From Opitutia bacterium (GTDB taxonomy: Bacteria; Verrucomicrobiota; Verrucomicrobiae; Opitutales; UBA953), in assembly GCA_947465345.1 (NCBI GenBank), contig CANHZL010000052.1:1-5444 (forward strand): a stretch of 5,444 nt of DNA. The letters run 5' to 3'. Position 1 is the stretch's first letter, and the number at the start of each line of letters is the position of its first letter. The notes beneath the pieces were generated by a model. The model saw nothing but the letters and a program-made list of their open reading frames with translations. It did no database searches and was not told the origin of the DNA. Below are positions 1 through 5,444 of the stretch, piece by piece. A program made the translations under genes and the position numbers.

Positions 1-469
1 AGATGGGCTTGAGTTCAGCCCAGGCGGCGGCATCGCCGCCCGGCATGAGGGACGGGCCGAAACGGGCGCCTTCTTCGCCGCCGGAGACGCCGGAGCCGAT
101 GAAGCGGAGGCCCTTGGCCTTGAGCTCGCGTTCGCGACGGATGGTGTCCGTCCAAAGGGCGTTGCCGCCGTCGATGATGATGTCGCCCGGCTCGAAGACC
201 GCGGCGAGCTCGTTGATCACGGCGTCGGTCGGGCCGCCAGCCTTGACGAGAATGATCGCCTTGCGGGGCTTCTTTAGGGAAGCGGCGAAGTCCTTCATGG
301 TGGGGCAGCCGGTGAGCTTGCCCGGGGTCTTCGGGTTTTCCTTCACGAACTCGTCGGTCTTAGCGGTCGTGCGGTTGTACACCGAGATCGCGAAGCCGTG
401 GTCGGCGATGTTGAGGGCGAGGTTCTGACCCATGACGGCCAGACCGATGAGACCAATGTCGGATTGCAT
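1..469 (-). CDS. gnd: 6-phosphogluconate dehydrogenase, decarboxylating (N-terminal 156 residues; 3' end outside window)
   Basis: This cytosolic enzyme of the oxidative pentose phosphate pathway converts 6-phosphogluconate and NADP+ to ribulose 5-phosphate, CO2 and NADPH. Read on the minus strand from the ATG at 469, the protein opens with the Rossmann dinucleotide motif [12 protein letters not shown] (residues 6-17), followed by VYNRT (30-34), VKAGGPTD (75-82), GDIIIDGGN (95-103) and [16 protein letters not shown] (125-140). These are family signatures; Asn103 and Ser129-Gly130-Gly131 match known substrate-contact positions. The catalytic Lys lies further downstream and is not in the window. 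Full-length members are about 470-490 residues, so roughly a third is seen. The start places the glycine-rich loop at the usual distance from the N terminus; no strong Shine-Dalgarno is visible upstream. The gene is divergent from coaC and shares its upstream region. Family assignment is near certain. Confidence 0.97.
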   Translation of the reverse strand, partial: MQSDIGLIGLAVMGQNLALNIADHGFAISVYNRTTAKTDEFVKENPKTPGKLTGCPTMKDFAASLKKPRKAIILVKAGGPTDAVINELAAVFEPGDIIIDGGNALWTDTIRRERELKAKGLRFIGSGVSGGEEGARFGPSLMPGGDAAAWAELKPI

Positions 470-612
470 AAGAGAAGCCAATGCGAACCCCCGTCGGCAG
501 GCATGGCAAACAAGAAAAGGGGCAGGTTTCGCACGAAAGCTCTTGTTTTCGGCATCGCTCGCCGCCTTTCCCCTCGCCTCATCCGCGGCGTTTCCCATCG
601 TGGGGGGCTGTC
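470..612. promoter_or_regulatory. Divergent intergenic region between gnd and coaC
   Basis: This is the only sizeable non-coding gap in the window (143 bases) and sits between two start codons pointing away from each other, so promoters for both directions are expected here by position. No convincing sigma-70 -35/-10 pair could be read on either strand. Visible elements are an inverted repeat, TTTCG-CA-CGAAA, at 527-538, and a pyrimidine-rich stretch around 565-597. A run of six G at 602-607, five bases before the coaC ATG, could act as a weak ribosome binding site. An open frame enters this region in phase with coaC from an ATG at 481. Its translation (rich in Arg, Pro, Ser and His) does not resemble the family, so the region is treated as non-coding. 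Confidence 0.5.
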
Positions 613-1161
613 ATGTCCCAGCTTGTCGGCAAACGCATCACCCTCGGTATCACCGGCTCCATCGCTGCCTATAAGGCCGCGGATCTGACCTCCCAGCTGG
701 TCAAATACGGCGCCGAGGTCCAGGTGGTCATGACCAAGGGCGCAACCCAGTTCATCTCCCCGATGACGCTCCAGGTGCTCTCTCGCCGACCGGTAGCGTT
801 CGACCTCTGGGCTGAGGGCGCCAACTCTATTCCGGGACATATTGAAATCGCTGATTCGTCCGACCTCCTGCTGGTTGCCCCGTTGACGGCTCATGTGATG
901 GCCGAGTTCGCCCACGGACTTGCCCCTGATCTCCTGACCAGCGTCTATCTCGCCACCCGTGGTCCGGTCCTCCTTTGCCCGGCGATGAACGGTAAGATGT
1001 ACGAGCACGCCGCTACTCAGGCCAACCTGAAGACCCTACGCGCTCGCGGTCACGCGATCGTTGAGCCAGCCGAAGGGATGCTGGCCTGCGGTTACGAAGG
1101 TGTCGGCAAGCTCGCGCCGGTTGACGAAATCGTCAGCCGCGTGCTTTCGATTCTGGGCTAA
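613..1161 (+). CDS. coaC: Phosphopantothenoylcysteine decarboxylase, stand-alone CoaC (HFCD flavoprotein)
   Basis: The product is a 182-residue FMN-dependent flavoprotein that decarboxylates 4'-phosphopantothenoylcysteine to 4'-phosphopantetheine in coenzyme A synthesis. Visible motifs are the N-terminal flavin-binding GITGSIAAYKA (residues 12-22), the catalytic His in GHIEIAD (His76), the AP-x-TA loop (89-93), the PAMN motif (123-126, Asn126) and the substrate-clamp Cys in LACGYEGVGK (Cys159). These lie one residue beyond His75, Asn125 and Cys158 of E. coli Dfp/CoaBC. The protein ends right after the clamp, so the C-terminal CoaB synthetase domain found in most bacterial CoaBC fusions is absent. 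An in-frame ATG at 481 would add 44 atypical residues. The ATG at 613 gives the family N terminus and follows a G-run at 602-607. The stop lies 5 bases before queG, suggesting cotranscription. Other HFCD decarboxylases are possible but fit the PAMN/ACG pattern less well. Confidence 0.93.
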   Translation: MSQLVGKRITLGITGSIAAYKAADLTSQLVKYGAEVQVVMTKGATQFISPMTLQVLSRRPVAFDLWAEGANSIPGHIEIADSSDLLLVAPLTAHVMAEFAHGLAPDLLTSVYLATRGPVLLCPAMNGKMYEHAATQANLKTLRARGHAIVEPAEGMLACGYEGVGKLAPVDEIVSRVLSILG

Positions 1162-1166
1162 GCCCG

Positions 1167-2174
1167 ATGGACCCCCGCGCCCTCCGCCAGCGACTCGAGG
1201 CTTCGGCGAAGGCGCTGGGCCTCGACGCGTTCGGCGTGGCGCCGGTCGAGGTCGACGTCCGCGCCGACTATTTTAAAAAGTGGATCGCCGACGGCATGCA
1301 CGGCGACATGGCTTGGCTGGCCCGTAACCCGGATCGCCGCACCGATGCCCGCAAGGTCATGCCGGAGGCACGTAGCCTCGTGGTGGTTGGCCTCAACTAT
1401 TACCAGCCGCACCCGCCCGCTGGCTATCGCATCGCGAAATACGCCCTGGGAGCCGATTACCACGACGTGCTTCTCGCTCGCTTGCAGCAGCTCTGCGAGG
1501 TGATGCACGATCTCGGCGGCGAACAGAAGCCGTATGTCGACACCGGCCCAGTGCTCGAAAAGCCCGTGGCCGCCGCCGCCGGCCTCGGCTGGCAGGGTAA
1601 GAGCACAATCCTCATCCACCGGGGCGCCGGGACCTGGCTGTTCCTCGGCGTCATTCTGACGACCCTTGAAATCGAAGCCGCGACGACCAAGGAGCCGGAC
1701 CGTTGCGGCTCATGTACGCGTTGTATCGACGCCTGTCCGACGGCGGCGATCATCGCTCCCTACAAGTTAGATGCGCGCAAGTGTCTGGCCTACCTGACCA
1801 TTGAGCACAAGGGCGCTATCCCTGTGGAATATCGCGAAGCCCTCGGCGACCGGGTCTTCGGCTGCGACGACTGCCTCGACGTCTGTCCCTGGAATAAGTG
1901 GGCCGTCGCCACCCGTGAAGCCCATTTCGCCCCGCGCCCACATCCGCCGCTCCGCGAGACGTTGGCCTGGACGGACGAGCAGTTCCTCGCGCACTTCAAG
2001 GGTACGCCGGTCGAACGACTCGGGCTGGCCCGCTGGCGCCGGAACGCGCTCACGGTCTTGGGCAATGTCGGTTCGGCGGCCGACCTGCCGTCTGCCGAGG
2101 CGCTCCTCGGCGACGCCGATCCGATGGTGGCCGAACATGCGGCTTGGTCCGTCGGACGGTTGCGCACCCGCTGA
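1167..2174 (+). CDS. queG: Epoxyqueuosine reductase
   Basis: This cytosolic, cobalamin-dependent iron-sulfur enzyme reduces epoxyqueuosine to queuosine at wobble position 34 of GUN-anticodon tRNAs, the last step of queuosine synthesis. The 335-residue product has the N-terminal QueG region (for example GLDAFGVAP at 18-26 and HGDMAWL at 45-51). The catalytic-region motif YVDTGPVLEK (123-132) includes Asp125, the likely proton donor, and GLGWQGKSTILI (139-150) is also typical. A bacterial ferredoxin-like double [4Fe-4S] module follows: Cys180, Cys183, Cys186 and Cys190-Pro, then Cys206, Cys233, Cys236 and Cys240-Pro. The C terminus (about 287-333) looks like a short HEAT-type repeat, as in characterised QueG. 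It is somewhat shorter than the roughly 380 residues of E. coli and Bacillus QueG, with the shortfall at the C-terminal repeats, but all eight cluster cysteines are present. No strong Shine-Dalgarno is seen; the start 5 bases after coaC suggests coupled translation. No other queuosine gene is nearby. Confidence 0.96.
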   Translation: MDPRALRQRLEASAKALGLDAFGVAPVEVDVRADYFKKWIADGMHGDMAWLARNPDRRTDARKVMPEARSLVVVGLNYYQPHPPAGYRIAKYALGADYHDVLLARLQQLCEVMHDLGGEQKPYVDTGPVLEKPVAAAAGLGWQGKSTILIHRGAGTWLFLGVILTTLEIEAATTKEPDRCGSCTRCIDACPTAAIIAPYKLDARKCLAYLTIEHKGAIPVEYREALGDRVFGCDDCLDVCPWNKWAVATREAHFAPRPHPPLRETLAWTDEQFLAHFKGTPVERLGLARWRRNALTVLGNVGSAADLPSAEALLGDADPMVAEHAAWSVGRLRTR

Positions 2175-2209
2175 ACCTACGGGTTGCCTCGGGCGATGGG
2201 CTCGTCCTA

Positions 2210-2749
2210 ATGGTGCCTGTGACCCTCGCCCAAGCTTACTACGCGCTCGCCGCTTTCCTACTCCTGGCCGGCTGGCTCATCGTCACAGACTCGCCGGTCC
2301 TGCGATCTTTCCGTCGTTCGAAGGGTGCCTCGTATGTCCTCGGCCTCGTCGCCATCGCCTGGTTCGGCTGGTGGCTGGTGAATATCCCCGAAGCCGACCT
2401 CGCCGGCCTCAGCAGGATGTACGTGGTGATCGGCTTTATCGGCGCCAGCTTACTGACGTTCGTATATATGCCCGACTTCTTGTCCGTGCGCGCGCTGGGC
2501 GTCTGCATGCTCTTCCTCGCGCGTCACGCGCTCGACGCGGGCTACCGTCAGCTTCCCTACAGTCTCCTCGACGCCTCGGTCAGCTACGGTGTATTGATTC
2601 TCTTCGGGTTCTGGTGGGCGTGTTCGCCGCCGGTCTTCTGTCGCCAGTGCGACTGGGTCCTCGCCACGGATGGACGCCGTAAGTTCTTCGGCGGGGCGAG
2701 TTTCTTGTTGGCGGTCGCGTGCCTCGCCCAGTCCTTCCGCCTCGCGTGA
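2210..2749 (+). CDS. Unrecognised integral membrane protein, about six transmembrane helices
   Basis: I do not recognise this 179-residue family. The sequence is strongly hydrophobic with about six candidate membrane helices near residues 9-26, 41-59, 69-87, 92-108, 121-140 and 160-177. Positive charges cluster in the loop after helix 1 (RSFRRSK, 32-38) and before helix 6 (DGRRK, 154-158), predicting extracytoplasmic N and C termini with these loops inside. The last cytoplasmic loop holds Cys144-Arg-Gln-Cys147, plus Cys138 at the end of helix 5, a possible but unproven metal or redox site. An in-frame ATG at 2144 would overlap queG by 31 bases and add a polar 22-residue leader. The ATG at 2210 puts the first helix at the N terminus and is preferred, although no strong Shine-Dalgarno supports it. 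The stop overlaps the gmk start (GTGA, 2746-2749), so the two are probably translationally coupled. It is a real gene by its hydrophobic pattern and operon fit; its function is unknown. Confidence 0.82.
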   Translation: MVPVTLAQAYYALAAFLLLAGWLIVTDSPVLRSFRRSKGASYVLGLVAIAWFGWWLVNIPEADLAGLSRMYVVIGFIGASLLTFVYMPDFLSVRALGVCMLFLARHALDAGYRQLPYSLLDASVSYGVLILFGFWWACSPPVFCRQCDWVLATDGRRKFFGGASFLLAVACLAQSFRLA

Positions 2750-3339
2750 GCCGCGCTTTGCTCATCGTCGTCTCAGGTCCCGCCGGTAGCGGTAAGACCA
2801 CGCTTTGCTCTCGGCTGACTGGGGCCTACCCGCAGGCGATTCGACGAGTGATTACCTGTACGACCCGCGCCCCGCGCGCCGGCGAGACCGACGGCGTCGA
2901 TTATCACTTTCTGACGCGCGGCAGCTTTGAACAACAGGTCGGGCAAGGCGTCTTCCTCGAGCACGCCACCGTGCACGGAAATCTTTACGGCCCGCGTGCG
3001 GCCGACGTTGCCACGCACCTCGGCGCGGGCTTTGACGCGCTGTTGAATGTCGACGTCCAGGGCGCCGCCACGATCCGCGCAAAGGGCGCCGCCGATTCAC
3101 GTCTGGCCGCCGCGCTCGTCACGGTCTTCATCCGCGTGAGCGACCACGCCGAGCTGCTTCGTCGCCTCACCGGTCGTGGCACCGATCCGGCCGACGAGAT
3201 TGCCCGTCGCGTTGCCGCAGCCGAAGAGGAGATCCGCCATGCAGGATCCTACCAACACGTGATCGAGAGCGGCAGCCGCGAGGCGGATTTCGAAGCCCTG
3301 CAGCGTATCTATCTTTCGGAGAAGGCTCGCCGCCCATGA
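2746..3339 (+). CDS. gmk: Guanylate kinase
   Basis: This cytosolic enzyme phosphorylates GMP or dGMP with ATP to GDP or dGDP, and so supports RNA, DNA and (p)ppGpp supply. The 197-residue protein (family about 190-210) has a P-loop GPAGSGKTT (11-19), the GMP-binding TTRAPRAGETDGVDYHF (39-55; Arg41, Arg44, Tyr53), FLEHATVHGNLYG (70-82; Glu72, Tyr81), VDVQGA (102-107; Asp103) and the lid RLTGRGTD with downstream ARR (140-155). The GTG at 2746 overlaps the preceding stop as GTGA and leaves the usual short lead before the P-loop. An in-frame GTG at 2719 would add nine residues, make a 31-base overlap, and is less likely. Two deviations are visible: the usual YG(S/T) is YGP (Pro83), losing the hydroxyl residue that contacts guanine, and the usual P-loop Ser is Ala13. 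The motif set still favours Gmk over the related PhnN. The stop overlaps the polX start. Confidence 0.93.
   Translation: MSRALLIVVSGPAGSGKTTLCSRLTGAYPQAIRRVITCTTRAPRAGETDGVDYHFLTRGSFEQQVGQGVFLEHATVHGNLYGPRAADVATHLGAGFDALLNVDVQGAATIRAKGAADSRLAAALVTVFIRVSDHAELLRRLTGRGTDPADEIARRVAAAEEEIRHAGSYQHVIESGSREADFEALQRIYLSEKARRP
3318..3325 (+). promoter_or_regulatory. Ribosome binding site for polX inside the end of gmk
   Basis: GGAGAAGG lies in the last gmk codons, with its AAGG core ending 10 bases before the polX ATG at 3336. It is the clearest Shine-Dalgarno-like sequence in front of any start in the window. It supports the ATG at 3336 and the ATGA start-stop overlap with gmk. Confidence 0.55.
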
Positions 3340-5060
3340 TGGAAAAGAACGATATCGCGGGCGTCCTCGACGAGATTGCCACGTTCATGGAACTGACCGG
3401 GGAGAACCCGTTCAAGATCCGCGCCTATTCCGCAGGGGCCCGCATCCTTGAGAACATGACCGAGGACCTCGGTGAGCTCATCGACAGCGGCAAGCTCGCT
3501 GATATCCCCGGTCTCGGTGAGGCGTTGGTCGACAAAATCTCGACGCTCCGTCGCGACGGCGTCCTGCCTTTCCACCAGAAGCTCAAGGCATCCATCCCCG
3601 CGGGCCTCCTCGATGTCATGCAGATCCCTGGCCTCGGACCGAAGAAGGTCCGCGCCCTCTGGACACAGCTCGCCGTCGAAGATCTCGCAAAGCTGAAGGA
3701 GGTCTGCGAGTCCGGCGCCGTCGCCGAGCTCAAGGGCTTCGGCGAGAAGACTCAGGAAAAGATCCTCGAAGGCATTAAGAATCGCATCGCCTACGGCAAG
3801 CGCCACCGCTGGTACGAAGCCGCCGCTATCGCCGAGCCGATTCTCGCCGGACTCCGCGCGCTACCCCAAGTCTCACTCGCCGAATCCGCCGGCTCGCTGC
3901 GCCGCTCCCGTGAGACGGTTGGCGACCTCGACTTCCTCGTGGCCTCGTCAGAATCGAAGCCGATCATGGATTGGTTCGTCGCCTATCCGGGCGTCAAGGA
4001 GGTCACCGCCCACGGTGAGACGAAGTCCAGCGTGCGCTTCGAGAACGGCCTGCAAGCCGACCTCCGCGTCGTCCCTGCCGACCAATTCTATTTCGCGCTC
4101 CATCACTTCACGGGATCCAAGGAGCATAACGTTGCCATGCGCCATCGCGCGCTCGGTCGCGGGCTCAGCATGAGCGAGTGGGGCTTTAAGTCAGTCGATG
4201 ACAAGACCGTCGCTCCTGGCGCCACGAGCGAGGAAGAGGTCTTCCGCGCACTCGGCCTGCCGTGGATTCCGCCCGAACTCCGCGAAGGCAACGGGGAGAT
4301 CGATGCGGCTGAAGCCGGCAAGCTGCCAAAGCTCGTGGAGTTCTCCGACCTACGCGGCGTCTTTCATAATCACACCACGGAATCCGATGGTGATCATACT
4401 CTCGACCAGATGGCGGCCGCGGCCGAGGCGCATGGTTGGGAATACCTCGGCATCTCGGATCACTCAAAATCCAGCTTCCAGGCCGGCGGACTCGATGAGG
4501 CCCGCCTCGCCAAGCAGCTCGAGGATATCGCTAAACTCAACGCTTCGAAGAAGTACCGCGTGCGCGTGCTTTCCGGTAGCGAGGTCGACATCCTCAAAGA
4601 CGGCACGCTCGACTTCACGGACGACGTGCTTGCCCGCCTGGACTTCGTCGTAGCCTCGGTGCACAACCTCTTCACCTTGGACCGCGAGGCGCAGACGGCC
4701 CGCATCATCAAGGCCATCGAGAACGAACACGTCGACATGATCGGCCATCTCACCGGCCGACTGCTCAACAAGCGCGAGCCTTACGACGTTGATATCGCCA
4801 AGGTCATCGATGCCGCCGCGGCTAACGACACGATCATCGAGCTCAACGCTAACCCGTGGCGCCTCGACCTCGACTGGCGCTGGTGGCGCCGCGCGGCTGA
4901 GAAGGGCGTGCTGTGCTCGATCAATCCGGATGCGCATGACATCGACCAGCTGGCTTTTGCCGCCCACGGCGTGCGCATCGCTCGCAAGGGCTGGCTGACG
5001 CCGGAGCAGGTGCTCAACACGCGTTCGCTGCCGGAAGTGCTGTCCTGGCTGGGTCGCTGA
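3336..5060 (+). CDS. polX: Family X DNA polymerase with C-terminal PHP 3'-5' exonuclease domain
   Basis: Bacterial PolX fills short gaps in base excision repair and trims 3' ends with its PHP domain, using divalent metals. The 574-residue length is typical. The N-terminal 8-kDa/HhH region (about 1-150) contains helix-hairpin-helix turns IPGLGEAL (57-64), IPGLGPKKV (97-105) and KGFGEKTQ (133-140). The palm nucleotidyltransferase has [14 protein letters not shown] (186-199), giving Asp197 and Asp199. The third carboxylate is Asp242 in LQADLRVV, and FTGSKEHN (258-265) matches the family nucleotide-binding motif. The PHP domain (about 340-574) retains the expected metal ligands: His344 and His346, Asp351, Asp375-His376, Glu417, His443, His471, and Asp532 with His534. 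Both activities are therefore predicted intact. The ATG at 3336 overlaps the gmk stop (ATGA) and has a Shine-Dalgarno at 3318-3325, implying coupled translation. Only 49 bases separate its stop from kdsA. Confidence 0.97.
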   Translation: MMEKNDIAGVLDEIATFMELTGENPFKIRAYSAGARILENMTEDLGELIDSGKLADIPGLGEALVDKISTLRRDGVLPFHQKLKASIPAGLLDVMQIPGLGPKKVRALWTQLAVEDLAKLKEVCESGAVAELKGFGEKTQEKILEGIKNRIAYGKRHRWYEAAAIAEPILAGLRALPQVSLAESAGSLRRSRETVGDLDFLVASSESKPIMDWFVAYPGVKEVTAHGETKSSVRFENGLQADLRVVPADQFYFALHHFTGSKEHNVAMRHRALGRGLSMSEWGFKSVDDKTVAPGATSEEEVFRALGLPWIPPELREGNGEIDAAEAGKLPKLVEFSDLRGVFHNHTTESDGDHTLDQMAAAAEAHGWEYLGISDHSKSSFQAGGLDEARLAKQLEDIAKLNASKKYRVRVLSGSEVDILKDGTLDFTDDVLARLDFVVASVHNLFTLDREAQTARIIKAIENEHVDMIGHLTGRLLNKREPYDVDIAKVIDAAAANDTIIELNANPWRLDLDWRWWRRAAEKGVLCSINPDAHDIDQLAFAAHGVRIARKGWLTPEQVLNTRSLPEVLSWLGR

Positions 5061-5109
5061 GCGCTCCTTACGGCTCGCCCTCAGGGCGCGGCCCGTCCTA
5101 TCCTGCCGC

Positions 5110-5444
5110 ATGCTGCACGATAAGCGCCGTCTGCTCCTCATCGCCGGACCTTGCTCCCTCGAATCCGAGGCCAACTGCCGGACCGTCGCCACGGAGCTCA
5201 AGGCCTTGGCCGCACGCCATCCGGAGCTGAACATCATCTTCAAGGGTTCGTACGACAAGGCCAACCGCACCTCGCTCGGCGGCGATCGCGGACCCGGCAT
5301 GCAGACTGGCCTCGACCTCCTCGCGATGGTGAAGAAGGACTATGGGTTCAATGTCCTCACGGACATCCACGGCCCCGAGCAGTGCGAAGCCGTCGGCAAA
5401 GTCGTCGACGTGCTGCAGATTCCCGCGTTCATGTGCCGCCAGAC
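5110..5444 (+). CDS. kdsA: 3-deoxy-D-manno-octulosonate 8-phosphate (Kdo-8-P) synthase, N-terminal 111 residues
   Basis: The enzyme condenses phosphoenolpyruvate with D-arabinose 5-phosphate to Kdo-8-phosphate, the first committed step toward the inner-core sugar of lipopolysaccharide; it acts in the cytosol. Visible motifs are IAGPCSLES (residues 11-19), [12 protein letters not shown] (about 45-56), RGPGMQTGL (61-69), LTDIHGPEQ (about 84-92) and [10 protein letters not shown] (about 101-110). The KANR(S/T)S and IPAF-x-CRQ signatures separate KdsA from the related DAHP synthases. Cys15 occupies the position of the metal-ligand Cys of Aquifex KdsA (Asn26 in E. coli), so this should be a metal-dependent enzyme. 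The loop before RGPG reads LGGD rather than the more usual form ending S-F/Y. The ATG at 5110 leaves 12 residues before GPCS, as in short-leader homologues; no Shine-Dalgarno is apparent. Full length is about 265-285 residues; the reading frame is open at the window edge. Confidence 0.95.
   Translation, partial: MLHDKRRLLLIAGPCSLESEANCRTVATELKALAARHPELNIIFKGSYDKANRTSLGGDRGPGMQTGLDLLAMVKKDYGFNVLTDIHGPEQCEAVGKVVDVLQIPAFMCRQ

Noticed and set aside
481..612. In-frame upstream extension of coaC by 44 residues from the ATG at 481.
   Set aside because: The added sequence is Arg/Pro/Ser/His-rich and low in hydrophobics, resembles no targeting signal or known domain, and would fill the divergent promoter region. 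The ATG at 613 gives the family N terminus.
343..1008. Minus-strand open frame of 221 codons overlapping gnd, the intergenic region and coaC.
   Set aside because: It is antisense to coaC and out of frame with gnd, with Arg/Gly-rich composition and no domain. It is a typical shadow frame in GC-rich DNA.
1801..2682. Plus-strand open frame of 293 codons overlapping queG and the membrane protein in another frame.
   Set aside because: It is very rich in Arg, Ser and Pro and spans two better-supported genes; no domain is visible.
5076..5088. Small hairpin CGCCC-TCA-GGGCG between polX and kdsA, considered as a terminator.
   Set aside because: The stem is only five base pairs and no T-run follows, so it does not qualify as an intrinsic terminator. 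It does not argue against read-through into kdsA.
5061..5109. Possible separate promoter for kdsA, with TATCCT at 5099-5104 as a -10-like element.
   Set aside because: No -35-like hexamer lies at suitable spacing, and the element ends 5 bases before the start codon.
4464..5300. Minus-strand open frame of 278 codons antisense to polX and kdsA.
   Set aside because: Both sense-strand genes have complete conserved motifs, while the antisense product has no recognisable domain; long antisense frames are expected at this GC content.
1..5444. Search for defence systems, mobile elements, CRISPR arrays, tRNA or other structured RNA, and integration sites.
   Set aside because: The window is almost entirely filled by conserved housekeeping genes in uniform GC-rich sequence. 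No terminal repeats, transposase, repeat-spacer units or tRNA-like folds were seen.

Overview
The window looks like ordinary chromosomal DNA from a GC-rich (roughly 60-65% by eye) Gram-negative bacterium. The kdsA gene implies a Kdo-containing lipopolysaccharide, and queG implies bacterial queuosine tRNA modification. The protein sequences would suit a Verrucomicrobiota/Opitutales-like genome (stand-alone coaC, PolX with a PHP domain, Cys-type KdsA). That placement is inference without a database search and is held at low to moderate confidence.

Layout: the 5' part of gnd (6-phosphogluconate dehydrogenase) lies on the minus strand and runs off the left edge. A 143-base divergent intergenic region (470-612) separates it from a tightly packed plus-strand run. 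That run is coaC (4'-phosphopantothenoylcysteine decarboxylase), queG (epoxyqueuosine reductase), an unrecognised six-helix membrane protein, gmk (guanylate kinase), polX (family X DNA polymerase with PHP exonuclease domain) and, after 49 bases, the 5' part of kdsA (Kdo-8-phosphate synthase), which runs off the right edge. Plus-strand junctions are +5 bases, +35 bases, a 4-base GTGA overlap, a 4-base ATGA overlap, and +49 bases. This suggests one operon from coaC to polX, possibly continuing into kdsA.

The genes do not form one pathway. They are a housekeeping mix: pentose phosphate/NADPH supply, coenzyme A synthesis, tRNA wobble modification, GMP to GDP phosphorylation, gap-filling DNA repair and outer-membrane lipid biosynthesis. 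Proximity of gmk and a coa gene is a familiar bacterial arrangement.

No mobile element, CRISPR array, RNA gene, prophage or defence system is visible, and no gene is broken. I did not find a novel multi-gene system. The points most worth checking are the unrecognised membrane protein translationally coupled to gmk, a Gmk that lacks the usual Ser/Thr in its guanine-contact YG(S/T) motif, a CoaC without its usual CoaB partner domain, and a KdsA that carries the metal-ligand cysteine but an unusual substrate-loop sequence.
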